From: Bacillota bacterium
Lineage (GTDB): Bacteria > Bacillota > Clostridia > Lachnospirales > Lachnospiraceae
NCBI GenBank assembly: GCA_017861355.1
Contig: JAGFXQ010000318.1
Span: 1 to 5,909 of the forward strand
Reading direction: 5' to 3'
Length of the DNA stretch: 5,909 bases
Position 1 is the first letter of the stretch. The number at the start of each line of letters is the position of its first letter. Positions 1 through 5,909 of the stretch are shown here, piece by piece. The position numbers were made by a program, and so were the translations under genes. Under the pieces are notes generated by a model that was not told the DNA's origin, ran no database searches, and worked only from the letters and a program-made list of their open reading frames with translations.

Positions 1-261
1 TTCCCTTACATATTCCTCAAACAGTTTCATCTGTTCCAGTACCTTTAAGTCAGAGATGGAAAGCATGGAATAAGCTCTATCTCTGATTCGGCCCATACGT
101 TCCATTAATAGTTCGTACACATCCCGGCTCGGATTCTGACTACCATTCTCTATTCTGGAGAGGGTTTCAGCGGAACAGATTTCATCACATAACTGCTCCT
201 GTGTGATGGAAAGGGATTTTCTTGTCATGCGAACCATATCACCTAATCGATATCTGCCCAT
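1..261 (-). CDS. XRE-type HTH regulator, second of tandem pair (partial, C-terminus outside window)
   Basis: The first 87 codons are visible, starting MGRYRLGDMVRMTRK; the gene continues past position 1. Residues about 5-57 form a helix-turn-helix of the Cro/C1 (XRE) type, with the typical core ITQEQLC..ICSAETLSRIENG. The start is supported by AGGAGG at 269-274 (minus strand), seven bases before ATG. The first 19 bases overlap the 3' end of the complete XRE gene upstream, so the two are probably translationally coupled and made from one transcript. The HTH is clearly paralogous to that neighbour: by eye about 20 of 54 aligned residues are identical, including LSRIE and ER.GR. DNA binding is a safe family-level call. 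The signal it senses and its targets cannot be told from this fragment. Confidence 0.82.
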   Translation of the reverse strand, partial: MGRYRLGDMVRMTRKSLSITQEQLCDEICSAETLSRIENGSQNPSRDVYELLMERMGRIRDRAYSMLSISDLKVLEQMKLFEEYVRE

Positions 262-1196
262 TGGTATACCTCCTGAAGATATTTCTTAATCTTATCCGCC
301 GCTGTTTGATCTTCACAAAAACAATAGGCATAATATGCTTGCAGGTAGGTTTTTAGGCACTCTTCGTTAGAAGTATTCCATATCCCATTTTGCTTAAGTA
401 TTTCCTCCGTTGCTCGTGCTTTAATATAGAATAAGTCTCCCAGGTAATCGATCCTACGATTTCCTTTGCCTCTCTCTAAGCCTTTTGTGCACAACTCACC
501 GGCCTTTCGTACATTATCTTCCTGCATATATAGCTTGCTGGCTAATACTATTACCTTTGTATAGATACGGTTATTTTCTTCTGACAGCGCCTGAAGTTCC
601 AGGTACTCGAGTATTTGTTCCAATATGTCCTTCGCACTTTCCGTAATTCCAGCCAAAATCATACGCTGTATAATCTCAATAATGATGCCTAACTCACTGC
701 TGCTGAGATGATAATCTTTGATCATATGTGTCTTAAAGTCCGGTACTGTGTAGGAGATTGCTTCCATTAAAATGTCAATTGTCTCCGTTACTTCTCCTCC
801 ATGGAGATCATTCATTAGTGCTTTACTGTATGCAATGAATTGCATGTGAGTATTTCCCTTGGAGGATGCAGTTAGTTCATATTCCAGAAGTAGCTCTTCC
901 GCTTTCTCAATGTTTTTCTCATTAAGCTGTTTCTTGATTTCTTCCCTATTTACATAGATTAAATAATCGAAATCAGTTAGAATCAATTCAAACTGATTAG
1001 GCATTCTTCCTAGTCGTTCCAATAAAGTTTCTAGCAATAAGGAATCTGCATCCCTCTCTCCTGCTTCAATACGTGATAAGGTAGCGACTGAGCAGAGACC
1101 TTTGCATAATTCTCCCTGCGTAATCCCTGAGAACTCACGAAAATACTGAATCGCAGCTCCTATTTTATTATTCGATAACTCAAATCTTTTGTCCAT
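243..1196 (-). CDS. XRE-type HTH transcriptional regulator with TPR-like C-terminal part
   Basis: This is a complete 317-residue protein. Residues about 11-66 are an XRE helix-turn-helix, with recognition-region residues ITQGELCKGLCSVATLSRIEAG. The remaining 250 residues are almost wholly helical, with repeated amphipathic pairs (about 95-110, 170-200, 212-240 and 283-310) that look like degenerate TPR repeats. The layout and length recall the Rgg/PlcR/ComR group, whose members often bind short peptides through the TPR part; that is a family analogy, and no pheromone gene is visible here. The ribosome binding site is poor (GATGG seven bases before ATG). There is no signal peptide or membrane segment, so it should be cytoplasmic. 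It overlaps the downstream paralogue by 19 bases. The target genes are unknown. Confidence 0.85.
   Translation of the reverse strand: MDKRFELSNNKIGAAIQYFREFSGITQGELCKGLCSVATLSRIEAGERDADSLLLETLLERLGRMPNQFELILTDFDYLIYVNREEIKKQLNEKNIEKAEELLLEYELTASSKGNTHMQFIAYSKALMNDLHGGEVTETIDILMEAISYTVPDFKTHMIKDYHLSSSELGIIIEIIQRMILAGITESAKDILEQILEYLELQALSEENNRIYTKVIVLASKLYMQEDNVRKAGELCTKGLERGKGNRRIDYLGDLFYIKARATEEILKQNGIWNTSNEECLKTYLQAYYAYCFCEDQTAADKIKKYLQEVYQWADID
269..274 (-). promoter_or_regulatory. Ribosome binding site of the partial XRE gene, inside the preceding gene
   Basis: AGGAGG on the minus strand sits seven bases before the ATG at 261. It lies within the last codons of the complete XRE gene, so the second gene has its own strong initiation site despite the 19-base overlap. 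This fixes the start codon of the partial gene. Confidence 0.75.
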
Positions 1197-1279
1197 ATTT
1201 TTACCATCGTCCTATTATCATTTTATGTTGAATCGATTAGTGTACATTTGATAATTAGCGTTTCTAAATTCACTTCTAG

Positions 1280-1306
1280 ATTATCACATCGAATTTTTTT
1301 GTTCAA
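1280..1306 (-). promoter_or_regulatory. Candidate promoter for the XRE pair (proximal)
   Basis: On the minus strand, an extended -10 element TGT-GATAAT (hexamer at 1280-1285) is preceded by TTGAAC (1301-1306), with a short 15-base spacer that is A-rich. It would give a leader of roughly 80 bases to the start codon at 1196. It competes with the distal candidate at 1346-1373, and sequence alone does not decide between them. Confidence 0.33.
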
Positions 1307-1345
1307 TTAATATTCGTATAAAAATGATTGATATTGAGACTTTTC

Positions 1346-1373
1346 GATATAATAACCCAAATAAAGGTGTCAA
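1346..1373 (-). promoter_or_regulatory. Candidate promoter for the XRE pair (distal)
   Basis: On the minus strand, a perfect TTGACA (1368-1373) is followed after 16 bases by TATATC (1346-1351), a weak -10 with four of six matches. The rest of the spacer 1197-1443 is very AT-rich. I see no GC-rich stem followed by a T run that would end transcription coming from the GntR gene, so some read-through from that gene into the XRE pair is possible. Confidence 0.35.
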
Positions 1374-1443
1374 ATTTCACATTTCATGAATTTTATTAGT
1401 AATTATTGTTACTTAAACGGAACATTTTTTATCTTATCAAAGG

Positions 1444-2148
1444 TTAATAATAAATCTGATCCTTTCCTGTTATTGTATCGTTCACTTTCTTCTCTGACCA
1501 CTGGATTGCTCCCTCAACATCTCGGTTTGCAACAAACTGCCACAGAGTATCTGTATTGATGTATAGCTTCTCTCTTCCATGGAGGATGCAGAATCTCTCC
1601 CAAAGCATGATAACTGCCTCCCGAAAAGAATAATATACCAATGGCATAAGCATATTACCGGACAGAACTGCAAGTTCATGATGAAAGTCAAATGCCTTTT
1701 CACTGGCTTCTTTATGTGTCGGTGCCTTGGCAATACCATCCACATGTCTCCGGAGAGAATCGATATCTTCCTGCTTCATCAATGGGATGGCTAGACGGAA
1801 TGACAGAATGCTTAACGCTTGTCTTATCTCCAGAATTGACCGTATCTCTTCTGCTCTTAACACTCCTCCATTATAATTCAATATAGAGATCAGCGTCTCA
1901 GTCGTTCCGGTCCTACGATAATCTGCAACAACCGTCCCCATACGTGGCTTTATCGTCAGAAATCCCTTTCGCGCCAATTCAATAATCCCACTATTCACTA
2001 CACCTCTGCTTACCTGCATTGTTCTTGCAATTTCACGTTCCGGCGGAAGCTTCTCTCCCACCGCTAATCTTCCTGATAAAATCATACCCTCCAGCTCCTG
2101 AATGAATAATTCTTTCAAAGAAGGCGCCGATAATTTAGTGAATTCCAT
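1444..2148 (-). CDS. GntR-family transcriptional regulator, FadR subfamily (FCD domain)
   Basis: This complete 234-residue protein has the usual length for the FadR subfamily. Residues about 9-76 are the winged helix, with the hallmark GEKLPPEREIA (32-41), VSRGVV (46-51) and the wing GFLTIKPRMGTVV. Arg38 and Arg48 correspond to arginines that contact DNA in FadR. Residues about 95-225 are a helical FCD effector domain with the landmark FHHELAVLSGN (155-165). By my alignment, several acid and histidine positions that hold metal in many FCD proteins are replaced, so it may bind its effector without metal, as E. coli FadR does; this is tentative. AGGAGG at 2154-2159 lies five bases before ATG. 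The gene is divergent from the membrane protein/HypB/oxidoreductase operon, and matching operators before both genes suggest it represses the operon and itself. The effector is unknown; the subfamily usually senses carboxylates or acyl-CoAs. Confidence 0.9.
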   Translation of the reverse strand: MEFTKLSAPSLKELFIQELEGMILSGRLAVGEKLPPEREIARTMQVSRGVVNSGIIELARKGFLTIKPRMGTVVADYRRTGTTETLISILNYNGGVLRAEEIRSILEIRQALSILSFRLAIPLMKQEDIDSLRRHVDGIAKAPTHKEASEKAFDFHHELAVLSGNMLMPLVYYSFREAVIMLWERFCILHGREKLYINTDTLWQFVANRDVEGAIQWSEKKVNDTITGKDQIYY

Positions 2149-2163
2149 TTTCTCCTCCTGTCA

Positions 2164-2176
2164 CTGGTCTAACCAG
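2164..2176. promoter_or_regulatory. Predicted GntR operator O1 (CTGGT-CTA-ACCAG)
   Basis: This is a perfect inverted repeat with 5-base arms around 3 bases. It lies between the predicted transcription start of the GntR gene and its ribosome binding site, so a bound repressor would block its own transcription. The arms fit the known FadR-subfamily half-site pattern TGGT-N3-ACCA and are identical to those of O2 at 2305-2317. Confidence 0.75.
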
Positions 2177-2189
2177 ATACCACGATTAA

Positions 2190-2218
2190 ATTATATTGTA
2201 TTTAATGCTTAAAAGCAA
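2190..2218 (-). promoter_or_regulatory. Predicted promoter of the GntR gene
   Basis: On the minus strand, a perfect TATAAT (2190-2195) is preceded after 17 bases by TTGCTT (2213-2218), a moderate -35. Transcription would start near 2183, seven or so bases before operator O1. Confidence 0.5.
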
Positions 2219-2259
2219 GTGAACTTTTATATCTAAAATGCTGAATAATCCTATAAATA

Positions 2260-2287
2260 TTGACTTTATCCCAGATAGGTAGATAAT
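2260..2287 (+). promoter_or_regulatory. Predicted promoter of the membrane protein/hypB/oxidoreductase operon
   Basis: TTGACT (2260-2265) and GATAAT (2282-2287), separated by 16 bases, each match the housekeeping consensus at five of six positions. The predicted start near 2294 puts operator O2 about 11-24 bases into the transcript, a typical repressor position. Confidence 0.55.
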
Positions 2288-2304
2288 ACTATTATGGGGT
2301 TAAT

Positions 2305-2317
2305 CTGGTATGACCAG
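2305..2317. promoter_or_regulatory. Predicted GntR operator O2 (CTGGT-ATG-ACCAG)
   Basis: This perfect 5-3-5 inverted repeat shares all ten arm bases with O1 while its three centre bases differ, as expected for a protein site read through its arms. It sits between the operon promoter and the start codon at 2359. The O1-O2 centre distance is 141 bases. Confidence 0.75.
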
Positions 2318-2358
2318 GCAAATCTACATAATTCTTTAATAGGATAAGGAGAGGAAAT

Positions 2359-3339
2359 ATGTTTTCATTTAATTATGATGCTGGTGCAAGTGCTATTATG
2401 GTCTGGCTCGTCTGGATCGGAGTTTTTGCTATCTTATTTGGAGCAAACGAACTGGCAAGAAGATTCACTGTAATTGGCTTTGTATGCTTTATTGTTCTTC
2501 CGACGGTTCTGTCCGTTTTATGGTTTACCGTTCTCAGAGATACCACTTATACCGACTGGTTCCATTTGGCTAAGGTATACTCCTCCACGGCAGGTTGTAT
2601 CGGTTTCTGGTGCATCCGTCATGTAAATGGCACTAATAAAAAGACAGGAAAAACCTGGAGATTATCCGATTATAAATGGGCTTTGTGCTTTCCTGCCCTG
2701 ATTTTAGCAATCAATATTCTTGAAGCTGTTGCCAGAGATATTGAAGTAGGAATTAATTACGCACAAGGCGGAATTCTTGCTGATGAAGCAATGTATGTGT
2801 TAGGCGGTCCCTGGAATTATATGAATGCTATCGCAGGTATCCTGAATATCATTACGATTACCGGATGGCTGGGTATCACAGTACGTAAGGTAACCAAGAA
2901 GGACGGCAGCAAGGATATGCTGTGGCCGGATATGCTGTGGTTCTGGATTATTGCTTATGATCTTTGGAACTTTGCTTATACCTACAATTGTCTACCCGGA
3001 CATTCCTGGTATTGTGGCTTTGCTTTATTATTAGCTCCTACTTTATGTGCATTTACCATCGGAAAAGGTGCTTGGTTACAACATCGTGCTCAGACCCTCG
3101 CTTTATGGTGTATGTTCGCACAGACGATTCCTTCCTTCATCGATAAAGGTGCATTTGCAGTATCCTCTACCTATAATACTACTGCTCTTTTCTTCTGGAG
3201 CTTCGCAGCATTGGCAGCTAATGTACTCGTAGTCATCTATATGATCTACAAAGTAGTGAAGACAAAGAGAAATCCTTATACTCAGGAATTATATACTGAT
3301 CTTAAGAAATATCAGGAGATCAAGGTTTTGGCGGAATAA
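2359..3339 (+). CDS. Polytopic membrane protein of unknown function
   Basis: This 326-residue, strongly hydrophobic protein is very rich in Trp, Phe and Tyr. I count about nine membrane segments, near residues 11-29, 36-58, 68-87, 107-124, 152-172, 190-208, 218-236, 245-262 and 275-297. The C-terminus (about 298-326) is basic and polar and is likely cytoplasmic. Candidate conserved points are NELARR (30-35) after the first segment, GGPWNYMNAIAG (149-160) and DLWNFAYTYNC (201-211). There is no cleavable signal peptide and no motif of a transporter family that I can name. From memory it resembles the uncharacterised DUF5692 group, which I cannot verify. AAGGAG lies seven bases before ATG. It is the first gene of an operon under a predicted GntR operator and precedes hypB and a redox enzyme, so a role as permease or sensor for the substrate or metal of that pathway is possible but unproven. 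Confidence 0.8.
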   Translation: MFSFNYDAGASAIMVWLVWIGVFAILFGANELARRFTVIGFVCFIVLPTVLSVLWFTVLRDTTYTDWFHLAKVYSSTAGCIGFWCIRHVNGTNKKTGKTWRLSDYKWALCFPALILAINILEAVARDIEVGINYAQGGILADEAMYVLGGPWNYMNAIAGILNIITITGWLGITVRKVTKKDGSKDMLWPDMLWFWIIAYDLWNFAYTYNCLPGHSWYCGFALLLAPTLCAFTIGKGAWLQHRAQTLALWCMFAQTIPSFIDKGAFAVSSTYNTTALFFWSFAALAANVLVVIYMIYKVVKTKRNPYTQELYTDLKKYQEIKVLAE

Positions 3340-3422
3340 TACCAACAGGTCAAGCCTAGGAATAAATGATACATAGCAGTTTCGATATAGATGCTTCTGA
3401 TTCCAACAGAAAGGTAAGAATA

Positions 3423-4100
3423 ATGAATAACTTTAAGATTCTTGAGATTAAGCAGAACGTGTTTGATGATAATAACCGACAGGCCGATGAGCTTCGATCA
3501 CAGTTGAAGAAGGAGAATACCTTTCTTCTTAATCTGATGTCCTCTCCCGGTTCGGGTAAAACCACCACGCTTACTCGCACCATCCATGACTTGAAAGATG
3601 ATTTTCGTATTGGAGTAATGGAGGCTGACATTGATTCCGATGTAGATGCCAAGACCATCTCAGCAACCGGAGCCAAGGTAATACAACTTCACACCGGCGG
3701 TATGTGCCACCTGGATGCCGATATGACCAAGCAAGGCTTAGAGGGCTTAGGCATCGGGGATATTGATTTAGCAATCTTAGAGAATGTCGGTAATCTGGTG
3801 TGTCCCGCAGAATTTGATACCGGCGCAATTAAGAATGCCATGATATTAAGTGTTCCGGAGGGTGATGACAAGCCCCTCAAATACCCGCTGATGTTCTCTA
3901 TTGTTGATGTATTACTGATCAACAAGATTGATGTATTGGAATATTTCGATTTTGATTTGGAGGCTTGCAAGGAGCGAGCGAAAAAGTTAAATCCGAATGT
4001 TAAAATTATAGCAATCTCTGCAAGAACAGGAGACGGTATAAAAGAATGGACCGATTGGCTGCGTAATACCGTAAAGGAATGGAAGGAAAGGGAGGATTGA
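3423..4100 (+). CDS. hypB: HypB-type GTPase, nickel/metal-insertion factor
   Basis: This is a 225-residue SIMIBI-class GTPase. In the family, GTP hydrolysis drives nickel delivery to hydrogenase or related metalloenzymes. All hallmarks are present: P-loop SSPGSGKTT (40-48), switch motif MEADIDSD (66-73), TGGMCHLDA (91-99) with metal ligands Cys95-His96, ENVGNLVCPAEF (120-131) with Cys127, NKID (167-170) for guanine recognition, and ISA (198-200). It lacks the N-terminal CxxCGC nickel site of E. coli HypB and any His-rich stretch. I chose ATG 3423, after AAAGG with an 8-base spacer, because HypB proteins normally begin with a ...KILEIKQNVF-like strand and helix. An in-frame ATG at 3366 would add 19 atypical residues. 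The gene is 83 bases behind the membrane protein and 3 bases before the oxidoreductase, so it is in the operon. No hydrogenase or other Hyp gene is in view, so its client is uncertain. Confidence 0.88.
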   Translation: MNNFKILEIKQNVFDDNNRQADELRSQLKKENTFLLNLMSSPGSGKTTTLTRTIHDLKDDFRIGVMEADIDSDVDAKTISATGAKVIQLHTGGMCHLDADMTKQGLEGLGIGDIDLAILENVGNLVCPAEFDTGAIKNAMILSVPEGDDKPLKYPLMFSIVDVLLINKIDVLEYFDFDLEACKERAKKLNPNVKIIAISARTGDGIKEWTDWLRNTVKEWKERED

Positions 4101-4103
4101 TTC

Positions 4104-5909
4104 ATGGCTAGAGAGAAGATTTTAGCACTTGCCAACCACATCAGCAGAAAGAAAATGGGTTCCAAGGATGCTATCACAGCGAACGATCCGGAATAGTCCG
4201 AAGATGAGACCTCAAAGCTCCTATGGGAATTGGCTATGGCCGGTGTGTGCTTTGTGAACAATATCGACGGAGTCGACACCTATTGGTATGATACCTGGGT
4301 ACCGGGTATCATGGAGATGATGGTTAACAACAAAGAAAATGTGAAAAAATATCCTCAGATTGCAGAAGCCTTTGAAGCCTATGGTAGAGTCAGAGGGCCA
4401 AAGACAACCGGCGCTTTCCCTGTTGGTGTCGGCCTAATGCGTGTAATTCCGATTGAAAAAGCCATCAACGGCGAGACCAGAAAAGCCTCTTATGAGGAAG
4501 TATCCAAGTATTTGAATGATAATGACATATTCACCGTATCGGACTGTTCCTGCCGAGCTGCCAGAGAAGCGATGGGCGAAGGCTGTGGCCACTTAAAAGA
4601 GGATATGTGCATTCAGATGGGTCATGCCGCCGAGTATTATATTCGTACCGGCAGAGGTCGTCAGATCACCAGAGAAGAAGCCTTCGAGATTATCCGCCGT
4701 GCGGAGGAGAATGGCCTGATGCATCAGATTCCGAACCTGGATGGTTCTGGCCATACGCATGCCATCTGTAACTGCTGCGGCTGCTCCTGTCTATCACTGA
4801 GAACCGCTGAGATGTTTAAAAATGTTGATATGGTACGTTCCAATTATACCTCCCATATTGACAAAGATAAATGCGTTGCTTGTGGTGAATGTGTGGAGAA
4901 CTGTCCTGTGAATGCCCTTCAGTTAGGTCAGAAGCTCTGTGCTGCCAAACCTCTTCCGGTTAAGAAAATAGAAACTCCAAGAGATATGGAATGGGGACCG
5001 GAGAAATGGAATCCCGAATACCGAACGAACCGTACCGATGTAGTCGATACCGGAACAAGTCCTTGTAAGACTGAGTGTCCTGCTCACATCTCTATTCAAG
5101 GATATATCAAGCTGGCTTCCCAGGGAAAATATTCGGAAGCCCTGGAATTAATCAAGCACGAGAATCCCTTCCCCGCCGTATGCGGACGCATCTGTCCAAG
5201 AAAATGTGAATCCGCCTGCACCAGAGGGGATATCGATAATCCAATCGCAATTGATGAGATCAAGAAATTCATTGCAGATCAGGATATGAACAATAAAAAT
5301 CGTTACGTTCCGCAAAAACGACATGAATATGGTAAGAAAATAGCAATAATCGGTGCCGGACCTGCCGGATTATCCTGTGCCTACTTTCTGGCGATTGACG
5401 GTTATCAGGTGACTGTATTTGAGAAGCAGAAAGCTCTCGGCGGTATGCTGACACTTGGAATTCCATCTTTCCGTCTGGAGAAAGAGGTCGTGAATGCTGA
5501 AATCGAGATTCTAAGAGAACTAGGAGTAGAATTTAAGACCGGTATCGAAGTCGGCCAAGATATCAGTTTGAAAGAGCTGAGGGCTCAAGGATACGAAGCC
5601 TTCTATCTTGCGATCGGAGCTCAGGGCGGAAGAAAATTGAATGTAGAAGGTGAGAACGCCGAGGGCGTAATCGCCGGAGTTGATTTCTTACGAGAGGTGA
5701 ATCTAGGCAATACAGTTGCACTGAAAGGAAAAACCATCGTGATCGGTGGCGGAAATGTTGCGATTGATGTAGCTAGAACTGCCGCCAGAGTCGGAGCAGA
5801 GGAAGTTGCCATGTTCTGCCTCGAGTCAAGACAGCAGATGCCTGCACTTGCAGAAGAAATAGAAGAAACCTTATCGGAAGATATCGCGATCCATAACTCC
5901 TGGGGACCG
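4104..5909 (+). pseudogene. Multi-cluster Fe-S/FAD NAD(P)H oxidoreductase, GltD-like; interrupted by in-frame TAG, partial at window end
   Basis: From ATG 4104 (GGAGG at 4091-4095, 8-base spacer) 602 codons are visible with no other stop than TAG at codon 31. Counting from that ATG: an N-terminal helical, probably winged-helix remnant (1-60); a cysteine-rich domain with CSCR (148-151), Cys161, Cys169 and CNCCGCSC (222-229); one ferredoxin motif CVACGECVENCP (257-268); a GltD/DPD-type Fe-S domain with Cys321, 325, 360, 364, 368 and 372; an FAD Rossmann fold GAGPAG (417-422); and an NAD(P)H-binding GGGNVAIDVAR (548-558). Family knowledge predicts electron transfer between NAD(P)H, FAD and several 4Fe-4S clusters in the cytoplasm; the partner and substrate are unknown. 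Relatives, as I remember them, carry some 35-45 more residues between DPE (28-30) and the LLWELA helix, so a deletion probably made the stop. After TAG there is only a weak in-frame restart (ATG 4236, poor GGGA upstream). The gene may be dead, recoded or internally restarted; the frame downstream is otherwise intact. Confidence 0.8.
4194..4196 (+). other. In-frame amber codon (TAG) in the oxidoreductase gene
   Basis: The reading frame from ATG 4104 runs MAREKILALANHISRKK... to DPE, then TAG, then SEDETSKLLWELAMAG in the same frame. The codons on both sides look like one protein. A junction of the type TA|G, joining a Tyr codon (DPEY in relatives) to the last base of a Lys codon (GKS in relatives), would create exactly this stop. 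Confidence 0.85.

Noticed and set aside
1348..1353. TATAAT on the plus strand in the spacer upstream of the XRE gene
   Set aside because: The nearest -35-like TTGATA (1328-1333) is only 14 bases away, and the transcript would run antisense into the GntR gene with no gene to serve.
1390..1443. Possible terminator hairpin after the GntR gene
   Set aside because: Only short AT-rich inverted repeats such as GTAA-N6-TTAC are present, with no GC-rich stem next to a T run.
3366..3422. Upstream in-frame ATG that would extend HypB by 19 residues
   Set aside because: The extension is unlike HypB N-termini and has a weaker ribosome binding site than the ATG at 3423.
3356..3676. A 106-codon minus-strand frame opposite the start of hypB
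   Set aside because: It is antisense to the HypB P-loop region, has no family resemblance and no good ribosome binding site that I can see.
4194..4196. Selenocysteine insertion
   Set aside because: The codon is TAG and not TGA, and no hairpin typical of a SECIS element follows it.
3689..4279. A 196-codon open frame on the minus strand opposite hypB and the oxidoreductase start
   Set aside because: It is antisense to well-supported genes with clear motifs, shows no recognisable domain, and reads as a Ser/Leu-rich mirror of the coding strand.
4284..4296. GGTAT-G-ATACC inverted repeat as a third GntR operator
   Set aside because: It lies inside the coding sequence, its arms differ from the CTGGT/ACCAG sites, and the repeat follows from the codons for WYDT.

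Overview
The window looks like a chromosomal stretch from a low-GC, strictly anaerobic Firmicute of the Clostridia, perhaps Lachnospiraceae. The reasons are AT-rich intergenic DNA, AGGAGG-type ribosome binding sites close to their start codons, and an anaerobic-style Fe-S/FAD oxidoreductase. The taxon is inferred from style and not from a marker gene.

The left part (1-1196, minus strand) holds two tandem, paralogous helix-turn-helix (XRE-type) regulators. The upstream one is complete (243-1196) and has a TPR-like helical C-terminal part. The second starts at 261, inside the last codons of the first, and runs off the window edge. The spacer 1197-1443 carries candidate promoters for this pair and no convincing terminator.

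The middle (1444-2358) is a regulatory hub. A FadR-type GntR regulator (1444-2148, minus) is divergent from an operon on the plus strand. The 210-bp spacer contains a promoter for each direction. Just downstream of each predicted transcription start lies a copy of the same 13-bp inverted repeat, CTGGT-N3-ACCAG. This fits the operator half-sites known for the FadR subfamily (TGGT-N3-ACCA), so the regulator probably represses both itself and the operon.

The right part (2359-5909, plus) is that operon. It contains a polytopic membrane protein of unknown function with about nine predicted membrane segments, then a full-length HypB-type GTPase with its metal-binding residues, then a large oxidoreductase that combines a cysteine-rich domain, a ferredoxin motif, a GltD-like Fe-S domain and FAD and NAD(P)H Rossmann folds. 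No hydrogenase gene is visible, so what the HypB-like protein serves here is unclear.

The strongest oddity is that the oxidoreductase frame is interrupted by an in-frame TAG at codon 31 (4194-4196), behind an excellent ribosome binding site, and then stays open for 571 more codons to the window end. Compared with relatives as I remember them, roughly 35-45 residues also seem to be missing exactly at this point. An in-frame deletion whose junction created the stop is the simplest explanation. Stop-codon recoding is the exciting but less likely alternative.
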